DNA from: an uncultured Mycoplasmatota bacterium
Lineage (GTDB): Bacteria > Bacillota_I > Bacilli_A > RF39 > UBA660
Assembly: GCA_948437815.1 (NCBI GenBank)
Contig: CAOJKG010000009.1
Coordinates: 1 to 19,548, forward strand
Length of the DNA stretch: 19,548 nt
Direction of reading: 5' to 3'
Numbering within the stretch: position 1 is the first letter of the stretch; each line of letters starts with the position of its first letter. A program made the translations under genes and the position numbers. The notes under the pieces were generated by a model, which did no database searches, had not been told where the DNA came from, and was given only the letters and a program-made list of their open reading frames with translations. Positions 6,685-14,033 of this stretch are shown one piece after another.

Positions 6685-9090
6685 GTGGCTAATTTAGATG
6701 CGCATTTTAAAGTAAATTACCAGGATGCCTTAAGCAATGAAAAAGCTATATTTAGGGGAAATAAATATCGTATAACAATATTAAGTGAACGATTAATTCG
6801 ATTTGAGTATAGTGAGAAAGGGGTATTCTTTGATCATCCAACGGAATTAGCAAGATTTCGAAATTTTAGTGTACCCAATTTTAAAGTTGAAGAAACAGAT
6901 AAAAATCTAATAATACAAACTAAATATTTCATTCTTGAATATATTAAAGAAAAGCCTTTTATTGGACCTAAATACGCACCTGATCAATTTTTAAAAGTCG
7001 GATTAATGAATAGTGATAAAGTTTGGTATTTTAATCATGCTGAAGCCAGAAACTTTGGTGGAACTAAAATATCTCTTGATAAAAACATGAAATCTTCACT
7101 AGAAAAAGGTTTATATTCTACTGACGGTTTTGCATCCATTGACGATTCCAAAAACTTAGTATTTATGGAAGATGGTTTTTTAGTTAAACCTACAGAAAAA
7201 AGAATCGATACATATCTTTTTATATATAGAAGAGATTTTGGTTTATGTTTAAAAGATTATTTTACTCTTACAGGTTTACCACCATTATTACCAAGATATG
7301 CATTAGGTATTTGGTGGAATAGAGATATGATATATTCTTTTGAAGATACCAAGAAATTATTAAAAGCTTTTAATAATCACAACATTCCTTTATCGGTACT
7401 ATTATTAAATGAGTTTTGGCACTTAAAAGATAAACGAAACTTAAGTCTACATAAAACAGGGTTTACATTTTCTAAAGAATTGTTTGATAATCCCCTTGAA
7501 TTTACAAATTATATGCATGATAGAGGAGTACGAATTGGCTTAAATATGGATCCTATAGAAGGGATAGGAGAACATGAAGAAAAGTTTAGAATAATAGCCA
7601 CTGAACTAGGATTAATCAACACTAAAAAAATACCATTTAATGTATTTGACAAAACTTTTATAGCTATATATTTTAATCATTTAATCAAACCTTTAGATAG
7701 TTTAGGTGTTGATTTTTATTGGATTGACTATAATTATGATTTAGACTCTTTAAAAGCCTTAAACCATTATCATTTTATAAATTACTATAAAGATAATAGA
7801 TATCGACCATTAGTATTTTCTAGAAATAGTGTAACAGCATCTCACTTAAATGGAATTCATTTTTCTGGTAAAACAGAGGTGAGTTGGAACACATTAGATT
7901 ATTTACCATCTTTTAATTCCAGTGGTAGTAATATAGGACTTTCTTGGTGGAGTCATGATATTGGAGGCTTTAAAGGTGGTATGGAAGATTCGGAACTATA
8001 TATTAGATATGTTCAATTAGGAACTTATAGTCCCATATTTAGATTTGCTTGTGAAAGAGGGCACTATTATAAAAGAGAACCTTGGAACTGGGATATAAAA
8101 ACATATACTATTGCCAAGGAATACTGTTTATTAAGACATAGCTTAATACCATATTTATATACTGAAAACTATAAGTATCATAAAACGGGTTTACCTCTTA
8201 TTCAACCATTATACTATAGTTATCCTGAGATAGTAGATGAACCAGCTTATAAAAATGAATACTATTTTGGTAGTGAATTATTAGTTAAGCCAATTACTAA
8301 GAAGCAAGACAATGTTATGAATAGATGTGTAGAACAATTATTTTTACCTAAAGGAACTTGGTATGATTTTAAAACAGGTAAAAAGTTTCCAGGAAATAAA
8401 AGATATGTAGCATTTTATAAAGACGAAGATTATCCGGTATTTGCCAAGAGTGGATCAATTATACCACTAGCTATGTTACCTGAAAATATTAATGATACGA
8501 ATCCACCAACAGGATTAGAAATACATGTTTTTCCAGGCAGAAGCAATATATATAAACTTTATGAAGATGATGGCATATCAAGATTAAATGAAGAAGGGTA
8601 TTATATTATAACAGCAATTGATTATAACTATTTAGCTAATAATTATACTTTGATTATTAGACCAATTGAAGGTAAAGCAGGAATTATTCCTAAAAATAGG
8701 GATTACAAAATAAGATTTAGAAACACACGAGAAGCAGAAGGAGTATCAGCATTTATAAATGGAACTGAAATACCAATAGAATCTTATTCAGAAGATCAAG
8801 ATTTTATAGTTATTGCCAAAAATGTTCCTACAACTAGCCAATTAACAATTAATTGTAAAGGTAAGGATATAGAAATAGATGCAATACGTCTTATCAATGA
8901 AGATATTAATTCTATTATAAGTGATGCCAAAATAAAAACAAATTTAAAAGAAAGTATAGCTACTATTATGTTTAGTAACTTAGACATTAGTAAAAAACGC
9001 ATTGAAATACGAAAACTAAAAAGAAAAGGTCTAAGTGATATATTTGTTAGAATGTTTATTAAACTGCTTGAATATGTATCAGAAATTTAG
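6685..9090 (+). CDS. Glycoside hydrolase family 31 (alpha-glucosidase-like)
   Basis: This 801-residue protein has the GH31 plan: an N-terminal beta-sandwich (about 20-200), a TIM barrel (about 205-530) and C-terminal beta domains. No signal peptide is seen, so it should act on imported alpha-linked oligosaccharides in the cytoplasm. The nucleophile is D348 in WIDYN. WWSHDIGGF (421-429) and the RYVQLGTYSPIFRF segment are classic barrel signatures. The usual acid/base motif WxGD reads FSGK (393-396), so the expected aspartate is a lysine; the substrate and even full activity are therefore uncertain. The start is GTG 6685 with GGGAG (6670-6674) slightly distant. About 80 C-terminal residues beyond the last beta domain look helical and lysine-rich. 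It is followed by a terminator and is monocistronic. Confidence 0.88.
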   Translation: MANLDAHFKVNYQDALSNEKAIFRGNKYRITILSERLIRFEYSEKGVFFDHPTELARFRNFSVPNFKVEETDKNLIIQTKYFILEYIKEKPFIGPKYAPDQFLKVGLMNSDKVWYFNHAEARNFGGTKISLDKNMKSSLEKGLYSTDGFASIDDSKNLVFMEDGFLVKPTEKRIDTYLFIYRRDFGLCLKDYFTLTGLPPLLPRYALGIWWNRDMIYSFEDTKKLLKAFNNHNIPLSVLLLNEFWHLKDKRNLSLHKTGFTFSKELFDNPLEFTNYMHDRGVRIGLNMDPIEGIGEHEEKFRIIATELGLINTKKIPFNVFDKTFIAIYFNHLIKPLDSLGVDFYWIDYNYDLDSLKALNHYHFINYYKDNRYRPLVFSRNSVTASHLNGIHFSGKTEVSWNTLDYLPSFNSSGSNIGLSWWSHDIGGFKGGMEDSELYIRYVQLGTYSPIFRFACERGHYYKREPWNWDIKTYTIAKEYCLLRHSLIPYLYTENYKYHKTGLPLIQPLYYSYPEIVDEPAYKNEYYFGSELLVKPITKKQDNVMNRCVEQLFLPKGTWYDFKTGKKFPGNKRYVAFYKDEDYPVFAKSGSIIPLAMLPENINDTNPPTGLEIHVFPGRSNIYKLYEDDGISRLNEEGYYIITAIDYNYLANNYTLIIRPIEGKAGIIPKNRDYKIRFRNTREAEGVSAFINGTEIPIESYSEDQDFIVIAKNVPTTSQLTINCKGKDIEIDAIRLINEDINSIISDAKIKTNLKESIATIMFSNLDISKKRIEIRKLKRKGLSDIFVRMFIKLLEYVSEI

Positions 9091-9107
9091 TACAATAAAA
9101 AAGTAGT

Positions 9108-9138
9108 AAAAAAAGTGGTGCTTTAAGCATCATTTTTT
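9108..9138 (+). terminator. Terminator after the GH31 gene
   Basis: GTGGTGCT (9115-9122) pairs with AGCATCAT (9126-9133) around a 3-base loop, flanked by an A run upstream and T6 downstream. The A/T flanks mean it could work in both directions. Confidence 0.8.
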
Positions 9139-9149
9139 AGAATTTAAAC

Positions 9150-9180
9150 TTGATATAGAATTATGAAAATAAAGTATAAT
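9150..9180 (+). promoter_or_regulatory. Promoter of the small membrane protein gene at 9214
   Basis: A perfect TATAAT (9175-9180) with a TTGATA (9150-9155) 19 bases upstream, a slightly long spacer. Confidence 0.45.
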
Positions 9181-9213
9181 TAAAGCAATATTTTAAAAAA
9201 AGGAGAAAGTAAA

Positions 9214-9612
9214 ATGGATTATAAAATTTCAATTTATTTAAGCATAGGAGCATTTATTTTAGTATTTATAGTAGATTATTTTTTAATTAATAAAAAGAAG
9301 CTAGAAATAATTAAAAATAAAGGAGTTACCAAAAAAGGAAAAAAGAAAAAAATCAAAAACATTGGAGAATTAGATTATTTAATAGCTAAGTTTAAATTAG
9401 ATTTTAAAAAGATAGATACTGACAAAGCAATAATTTGTATAACATTAATTAATAGTTTCATTATATCTATAGTATCATTTATAATAATGATAATTCCATT
9501 TAAAATGATGTGGCAGATGTTAATTGCTTTTGTACTATTATTTTGTTTAATTTACTCTTTATATGAATTATATGGCCGATATTTAAAAAAGAAACAAATG
9601 AAAAAAGATTGA
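9214..9612 (+). CDS. Small three-helix membrane protein, unknown function
   Basis: This 132-residue protein has hydrophobic helices at about 7-25, 73-95 and 101-120. Between the first two lies a strongly basic linker (residues 27-49, with a KKGKKKK cluster) that should be cytoplasmic. The C-terminal end is also basic (YLKKKQMKK). AGGAG (about 9202-9206) and a TATAAT promoter support the start. It ends with TGA, one of the clear uses of TGA as stop in this window. No motif tells its role; it resembles in layout the small conserved membrane proteins of low-GC Bacilli, but I cannot tie it to a family. Confidence 0.75.
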   Translation: MDYKISIYLSIGAFILVFIVDYFLINKKKLEIIKNKGVTKKGKKKKIKNIGELDYLIAKFKLDFKKIDTDKAIICITLINSFIISIVSFIIMIIPFKMMWQMLIAFVLLFCLIYSLYELYGRYLKKKQMKKD

Positions 9613-9647
9613 CAATCTAATATAAAAATACATTAAAAAAATAACAT

Positions 9648-9676
9648 TTGACATTAATATTATTGAGTGTTATAAT
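9648..9676 (+). promoter_or_regulatory. Perfect consensus sigma-A promoter with extended -10
   Basis: TTGACA (9648-9653), exactly 17 bases, TATAAT (9671-9676), with TG at 9668-9669. This is the closest match to consensus in the window and should be very strong. Transcription would start at about 9683, within a CCCAA-GTT-TTGGG inverted repeat (9681-9693) that overlaps the first G residues of the ribosome-binding site. Confidence 0.85.
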
Positions 9677-9703
9677 AACTCCCAAGTTTTGGGGGGGATA
9701 AGC

Positions 9704-10174
9704 TTGCCAGAAAAAGAAAGATTAATCAAACAAATAAATAAATTAATGTTTGGTAAAATTATAGAAATATCAATAATTATAGTTCTAGTAGGCTTATCCA
9801 TACCAGCGTGGAGTGCTTTTGCTAAAATTGGGGATATCAATGTAATTAAAATTGAAGATTGTAAATTAAATTTTCAAGAAAAAAGAGAAAATGAAACCGA
9901 CTTTTTAACTATAGAAAATAATTATGCCATTAATAAAAATTATAAAATTTATTTAGAAACAAATATGAATGTGTCTCTTGAAACAATAGTACTAATTAAC
10001 AATAAAAAGTACACATTAAATGATTTTTATAGAAAAGAAGCAAATAATAATAGAGTATTTACACTTATTGATAAAAATATTGTTGCTACTACAGATGCCT
10101 ATAATATAAAGGTAAAAACAAGTGATAAAGCAAATACATATCATTATATTTTCGAAGAAATAAATAATTTTTAA
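9704..10174 (+). CDS. Single-pass exported protein with TasA-like beta domain
   Basis: This 156-residue protein starts at TTG 9704, which lies 6 bases after an uninterrupted G7 tract (9691-9697) acting as Shine-Dalgarno. A TTG at 9689 would place the start inside that tract, and no ATG precedes 9748. A membrane or signal segment spans about 19-40 (III VLVGLSIPAW region), followed by an extracellular part of about 115 residues rich in beta-forming residues. The stretch around 66-84 (FLTIENN...NKNYKIYLE) resembles the segment YTVKNT...PANYKIYIY of the next gene, suggesting the same fold and a shared origin. It lacks the SYA-FF-D/AGTL signature of SipW substrates. A surface or fibre-accessory role is an inference. 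Its promoter is perfect consensus and a strong terminator follows. Confidence 0.65.
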   Translation: MPEKERLIKQINKLMFGKIIEISIIIVLVGLSIPAWSAFAKIGDINVIKIEDCKLNFQEKRENETDFLTIENNYAINKNYKIYLETNMNVSLETIVLINNKKYTLNDFYRKEANNNRVFTLIDKNIVATTDAYNIKVKTSDKANTYHYIFEEINNF

Positions 10175-10212
10175 AAAAGTGATAAAATAGACTTGTATTT
10201 TATCGCTTTTTT
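10173..10212 (+). terminator. Terminator between the two exported-protein genes
   Basis: AAAAAAGTGATAAAAT (10173-10188) pairs with ATTTTATCGCTTTTTT (10197-10212) over 16 positions with an 8-base loop. The stem starts within the stop codon of the upstream gene, and the A/T arms could make it bidirectional. Confidence 0.88.
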
Positions 10213-10222
10213 GTGGTATCAT
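10193..10222 (+). promoter_or_regulatory. Promoter of the TasA-like gene, overlapping the terminator
   Basis: TTGTAT (10193-10198), 18 bases, TATCAT (10217-10222) with an extended TG at 10214-10215. The -35 box lies in the terminator loop and right arm. A perfect inverted repeat GTATCA-TTA-TGATAC (10216-10230) covers the -10 and ends just before the GGTGAT ribosome-binding site; it may be an operator or a chance palindrome. Confidence 0.45.
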
Positions 10223-10241
10223 TATGATACGGTGATATACA

Positions 10242-10811
10242 ATGAAAGTAAAGGATATTATCAAAAAGCAAACAACTGTGATTGCCATAGCAGTAGCATT
10301 AGTAGCAATTTCAGTAATTGGGGTTAGCTATGCGATATTTTTTGATGTTAAAAAGAATACAGATAATCAGATTATAACAGCAGGAACTTTAAAACTTACA
10401 GTAACAGGAGTTAGTGCATTAAATGTTAGTGAACCTGTAGATCAAACTACAGGATTAAAATCTACACCTGTTAGTTATACTGTTAAAAATACAGATAGTA
10501 ACTTACCAGCTAATTATAAAATATATATATATGCTAATACTGCTAATACAATGGATATAAGTAAAATAAAAGTTTCAACAGATGGAAATTCCACAGCAGG
10601 AAATACTGCTAGGGTATTAAGTTCAATTACACCAACATTTACAGAAGGTGGAAAAACATATTTTCAAATTGATTCAGGAAATTTAGCTGCAGGAGCAAAT
10701 GGAGCTACAAAGTACGTTCGTGTATGGGTTGATGAAGATAGTATCACTAGTGAAATAACAAATAAAAAAGTAGATTTAAATATGTATATAGTTAGTGAAG
10801 TACAAGAATAA
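10242..10811 (+). CDS. TasA/camelysin-type exported protein with SipW-type signal peptide
   Basis: This 189-residue protein begins with a lysine-rich n-region and a hydrophobic core (residues 11-29), then SYAIFFD (29-35) and ITAGTLKL (45-52). That is the recognisable N-terminal pattern of SipW-dependent substrates such as TasA and CalY/camelysin; cleavage is expected near A31. The mature part is a beta-rich domain with Thr/Asn/Ser-rich strands and many small residues. In Bacillus such proteins form extracellular fibres or act as surface proteins; the fibre role is inferred. No SipW signal peptidase lies in the window. The start is fixed by GGTGAT at 10231-10236. It has its own promoter and terminator, so it is a single-gene unit next to its probable relative at 9704. 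Confidence 0.82.
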   Translation: MKVKDIIKKQTTVIAIAVALVAISVIGVSYAIFFDVKKNTDNQIITAGTLKLTVTGVSALNVSEPVDQTTGLKSTPVSYTVKNTDSNLPANYKIYIYANTANTMDISKIKVSTDGNSTAGNTARVLSSITPTFTEGGKTYFQIDSGNLAAGANGATKYVRVWVDEDSITSEITNKKVDLNMYIVSEVQE

Positions 10812-10834
10812 ATTCCGATAAGGAGTTTTTTTTT
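10812..10834 (+). terminator. Short terminator after the TasA-like gene
   Basis: ATTCC (10812-10816) pairs with GGAGT (10822-10826) around GATAA, followed by T9 (10826-10834). The stem is short with a G-U pair, but the T run is long and it directly follows the stop codon. Confidence 0.55.
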
Positions 10835-10863
10835 AGTTTAAAGTATGAAAACATAAACAATTA

Positions 10864-10872
10864 TGATAAAAT
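10864..10872 (+). promoter_or_regulatory. Extended -10 of the nuclease / pseudo-nuclease operon
   Basis: TG-A-TAAAAT lies 28 bases before the start codon and upstream of AGAGGAG (10888-10894). No convincing -35 box is visible, which is acceptable for a TG-extended promoter. Confidence 0.4.
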
Positions 10873-10900
10873 AAAATCTATATTTATAGAGGAGAATAAT

Positions 10901-12805
10901 ATGATATTATTTAGTAGTAAATATATAGAAATTAAAAATACTACAATTCATTATTTATTAAAGCATGTTAAACTAGAAAACAAAAACAGTTTTGAGGACT
11001 TAGTAGACACAGTAATGCCTAAGCATTTAAAAAGGGAGCAATTTGAAAAATGTGAAAATACTTTCAATAATTTACTAAGTTGGACTAATGACAAATTTTA
11101 TCATATTCTAGATAGTTTTTCTAAATTAGCATTATATCATTTTATAAAAGAAACAAATATTTATGAAACATTAAAAGATGATAAGATGTATCAAAAAGAA
11201 ATAGAGAAGAAACTAAAAAGTTATAAACTAGAAAAGAAACAAATTTTTAAAAAACTATATAACGAAGAGTGGTATTTAGAAATATTTTCTAATGACAAAT
11301 ATTTAATTAACTTTGAAAAAGATTTAAGTAATAATAAAATAGAAAAATATTTAAAAGAAAACCCTAATTTAATTACCATATATCAAGATATATTACCAAA
11401 TAAGATTAAAAAGAATTTTGTTCCAAATAATAGTTTATATCAAAGTATTAATGAGTTCTTAAAGTTATTGCAAGAGCAAATAGATAAAGGAGACTTAGCA
11501 AATCTTTTTTGGGTAAATGAAAGTCCTGCATCAGAGCGTGAAATTCAAGAAACATTACAATGTTTTATAGATGCTTATTTTTATAAAGAAGAAATAGACA
11601 TTAATCGTGAGTCACAGTATGGCAATGGTAAGATCGATTTTAAATTTTATAAAAATTCAGAAGAAATAGTTATAATAGAGTTAAAGAAAGCTAGTAGTAG
11701 TTATTTAAAGCAAGGATATGAAAGTCAATTAATAAAATATATGAAAGCATCACATTGTAAAAAAGCTTATTATATAGTATTAGTTTTTAATGATAAAGAT
11801 ATGGAAAAAGCTAGAAATTTAATAAAAAGTCGTGAAGATACAGAAGAATATCATGAATATATTGAAATATTAATATTAGACTTAAGAATTAATAAAACAG
11901 TAATGATTAATCATAATGAATCTACCTATAAAAAAATTGATAAGAATCTTAATAACTATTTTAAAATAATTTATAAGATAAATGCTTTATCTAACCATAA
12001 TGAAATATTATTATATTTAAAAACACTAAAAAATAATTTTGAAAAAATACACAATTATGAATATAAACTTGAATATATAGAAAAACTTCATAAACTAGCC
12101 TCAGATAATAAAGACTATAGACTAAGCTTTTTAGATGAAGATAGTTTTTATAATATATATAAAGAAGACTCTTTAAGAAAAATTGTTTTAGACATTATGT
12201 CTAGTATCAAAAATGAAAAAGATTTTAATAAAGATATTAAAAATTTAATAAATTATATAGAAACATTAAAACACCCTTGTAATCCTGAACGTATAACTAA
12301 AGAAGAAATAATAGAAATATTTAAGCTAATAAAAAAGAAAAATAATTATATATATAATCTTTTAAGAAAGATAAAACTAAATATATACATAATTAATGAA
12401 GAGAGCAAAGAATATAATACATGTGTTATACCTTCCATAAATTGTAATGAATATAAAATAGTTTGTACTTACATGAAAGAAGATTCACCTACAAATTCAG
12501 GGTATCCAATATATACTTTTATATATAATATAGGTTTAATTTTATTATGGTCTTTAAATAAAGATTATCAAGACATTTTACAAAAATTTATAACAGCTAT
12601 GCGTCCATATACTAACGGATTAAATACTAGTTCAATAGATGCTCAAACTCTTTTTGCAGATAGTTTTTTCATGTACTTAGTAAATGAAACAAAATATAAT
12701 AAAAACAACCCATTTAAAAATGTAGATCGAATAATATATGATAAATTAAAGTTATATTTTGATAATTTATTAGAAAGTGAAGTGAGCAAAGATGTTAATA
12801 TTTAA
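10901..12805 (+). CDS. PD-(D/E)XK nuclease with degenerate metallopeptidase-like C-terminus
   Basis: This 634-residue protein belongs to no family I can name. Residues 1-205 are helical and of unknown function. Residues 213-305 carry a full PD-(D/E)XK core: an acidic helix (E213-E217 region), D246 in GKIDFKF, E260 and K262 in IIELKK, and Q276 in a following QLIKY helix. The order and spacing fit metal-dependent DNA or RNA nucleases. Residues 360-634 form a second region. There, IYNIGLILLWSL (541-552) looks like HExGHxLLxSL with both histidines and the glutamate replaced, and RPY...SSID...LFADSFFMY (568-592) resembles the segment holding the third zinc ligand of gluzincin peptidases. The likely reading is a nuclease fused to a non-catalytic, binding-type peptidase fold. 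It is cytoplasmic, with no signal peptide. It overlaps the next gene, its shorter paralogue, by 14 bases. A defence or conflict role is inferred only. Confidence 0.7.
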   Translation: MILFSSKYIEIKNTTIHYLLKHVKLENKNSFEDLVDTVMPKHLKREQFEKCENTFNNLLSWTNDKFYHILDSFSKLALYHFIKETNIYETLKDDKMYQKEIEKKLKSYKLEKKQIFKKLYNEEWYLEIFSNDKYLINFEKDLSNNKIEKYLKENPNLITIYQDILPNKIKKNFVPNNSLYQSINEFLKLLQEQIDKGDLANLFWVNESPASEREIQETLQCFIDAYFYKEEIDINRESQYGNGKIDFKFYKNSEEIVIIELKKASSSYLKQGYESQLIKYMKASHCKKAYYIVLVFNDKDMEKARNLIKSREDTEEYHEYIEILILDLRINKTVMINHNESTYKKIDKNLNNYFKIIYKINALSNHNEILLYLKTLKNNFEKIHNYEYKLEYIEKLHKLASDNKDYRLSFLDEDSFYNIYKEDSLRKIVLDIMSSIKNEKDFNKDIKNLINYIETLKHPCNPERITKEEIIEIFKLIKKKNNYIYNLLRKIKLNIYIINEESKEYNTCVIPSINCNEYKIVCTYMKEDSPTNSGYPIYTFIYNIGLILLWSLNKDYQDILQKFITAMRPYTNGLNTSSIDAQTLFADSFFMYLVNETKYNKNNPFKNVDRIIYDKLKLYFDNLLESEVSKDVNI

Positions 12806-13850
12806 CTCTAATAGCATTGAGTTTTATAATTATATTATTCATAGATTTATGAAGATAGAAAGATTAAATGAAAAAGAAGTTGGAGAAAGTTTTTTAAAAT
12901 CATATATCCCTAATTATTTATATAAAGAACAAAAGGAAAAAAGTTTAAGTGTATTAAATGATATATATCATTATACAAATAATAAGGTATATTATGAACT
13001 CGATGCTTTTCATGAGGTAGTACTATGTGCTATTATTGATAAAATGAACGATAAGAAAAAAAGTTTAAAGAGTTATAACAACAAGTATTTTGATAAAACA
13101 GCGAAAGAAATGATTGATAAAATAGTAAATGAAGAGTATGAAGAATATAAAGAGTTATCTAAAAAAGAGTTAAAAAAATTTTACTATGATCCATTTGAAT
13201 ATTATGATAGTTTATTTGAAGATATGGACTTTGAATATATCGAATATTTTATAAATACTAGCAGTATAGGAGACGATAGTTTAACAAAGCATATGGGAGT
13301 TAATTTAGATTATTATTATGATATACTACCAAAAGATATTAGAGAAAAATATCCTACAGGGAACTTTACTCTATCAGGAGAGATCAGCGATTTATTAACA
13401 TTTTTATTTGATGAAATTAAAAATAAAGGTTACTATAAATTATTTTGGGAAAGATCAAAACCAGCCGATTTAAAAAGAATACAGATTACACTTAATAATA
13501 TAATTTTATCTTATTTTCACAATCAGCCAATAGATATAGCGTGGGATTTTAGAGTTTTTAAAAATCGCATAGAAGTGGACTTCTATAAATTAAGATTAGA
13601 AGAAACAAAAGTTTCAATTTATTTTACCATAGTTGATTCCAATAATTTAAATAATAAATATTTAGATACTTTTGAAAAATATTCTAATAACTATGATAAT
13701 GTTTTCTTTATATTCCTTGTATTTACAGATGAAGAAAACAAAAATGTTAATGAATATATAAGAAAATATGTTTATACTGAACACCTAAGAAGTTTATTAA
13801 ATGTATATATTTTTGATATAAGAAAACAAAAAACAGCCTCTAAAATATAA
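12792..13850 (+). CDS. Truncated paralogue of the preceding nuclease with lost active site
   Basis: This 352-residue protein aligns along its whole length with residues 1 to about 335 of the preceding gene. Examples are MLIFNSNSIEFYNYIIH against MILFSSKYIEIKNTTIH, YYYDILPKDI against IYQDILPNKI, and LFWERSKPA against LFWVNESPA. In the nuclease core D246 is replaced by E261, E260 by F278, K262 by I280 and Q276 by T293, so it should be catalytically dead. It ends where the nuclease domain ends and lacks the peptidase-like region. The start lies 14 bases inside the upstream gene with GTGAG (about 12782-12786) as ribosome-binding site, so the two proteins are probably made together. It may regulate, neutralise or form a complex with the active partner; decay after duplication is the plain alternative. 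Confidence 0.7.
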   Translation: MLIFNSNSIEFYNYIIHRFMKIERLNEKEVGESFLKSYIPNYLYKEQKEKSLSVLNDIYHYTNNKVYYELDAFHEVVLCAIIDKMNDKKKSLKSYNNKYFDKTAKEMIDKIVNEEYEEYKELSKKELKKFYYDPFEYYDSLFEDMDFEYIEYFINTSSIGDDSLTKHMGVNLDYYYDILPKDIREKYPTGNFTLSGEISDLLTFLFDEIKNKGYYKLFWERSKPADLKRIQITLNNIILSYFHNQPIDIAWDFRVFKNRIEVDFYKLRLEETKVSIYFTIVDSNNLNNKYLDTFEKYSNNYDNVFFIFLVFTDEENKNVNEYIRKYVYTEHLRSLLNVYIFDIRKQKTASKI

Positions 13851-13930
13851 TATAAAATTTTTAAAAAATTACAGATTTTATCCTTTTAGTTTAAAATAGA
13901 ACATTTTTTCAACAAATATTTAAAAATTGT

Positions 13931-13977
13931 CTAAGCAGATTTTATAATTTCTCCTAAGCAGATTCTAAAAAATCTGC
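13931..13977 (+). repeat. Repeated CTAAGCAGATT with hairpin
   Basis: CTAAGCAGATT occurs at 13931-13941 and 13954-13964. The second copy forms a perfect hairpin GCAGATT-CTAAAA-AATCTGC (13958-13977). The first copy could pair with the same right arm, giving two alternative structures. It lies just upstream of the -35 box of the next promoter, with only four T residues after it, so it is either a weak terminator for the nuclease pair or an operator. The rest of 13851-14033 is AT-rich with nothing else visible. Confidence 0.6.
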
Positions 13978-13980
13978 ATT

Positions 13981-14009
13981 TTGACATACAAATGTTTATA
14001 GTGTATTAT
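13981..14009 (+). promoter_or_regulatory. Promoter of the acidic ORF - csaA - ASCH operon
   Basis: A perfect TTGACA (13981-13986), 17 bases, then TATTAT (14004-14009). The AAAGGAA ribosome-binding site follows at about 14019-14025. Confidence 0.75.
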
Positions 14010-14033
14010 TAAAACATAGAAAGGAACAATTGT

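Noticed and set aside
9689..9703. TTG at 9689 as start of the exported protein
   Set aside because: It would place the start codon inside the G7 ribosome-binding tract; TTG 9704 has correct spacing.
10016..10288. Minus-strand open frame across the terminator at 10173-10212
   Set aside because: It spans a terminator, promoter and parts of two plus-strand genes, and has no recognisable domain.
13931..13977. CRISPR-like repeat
   Set aside because: Only two 11-base copies with no regular spacers and no cas genes nearby.
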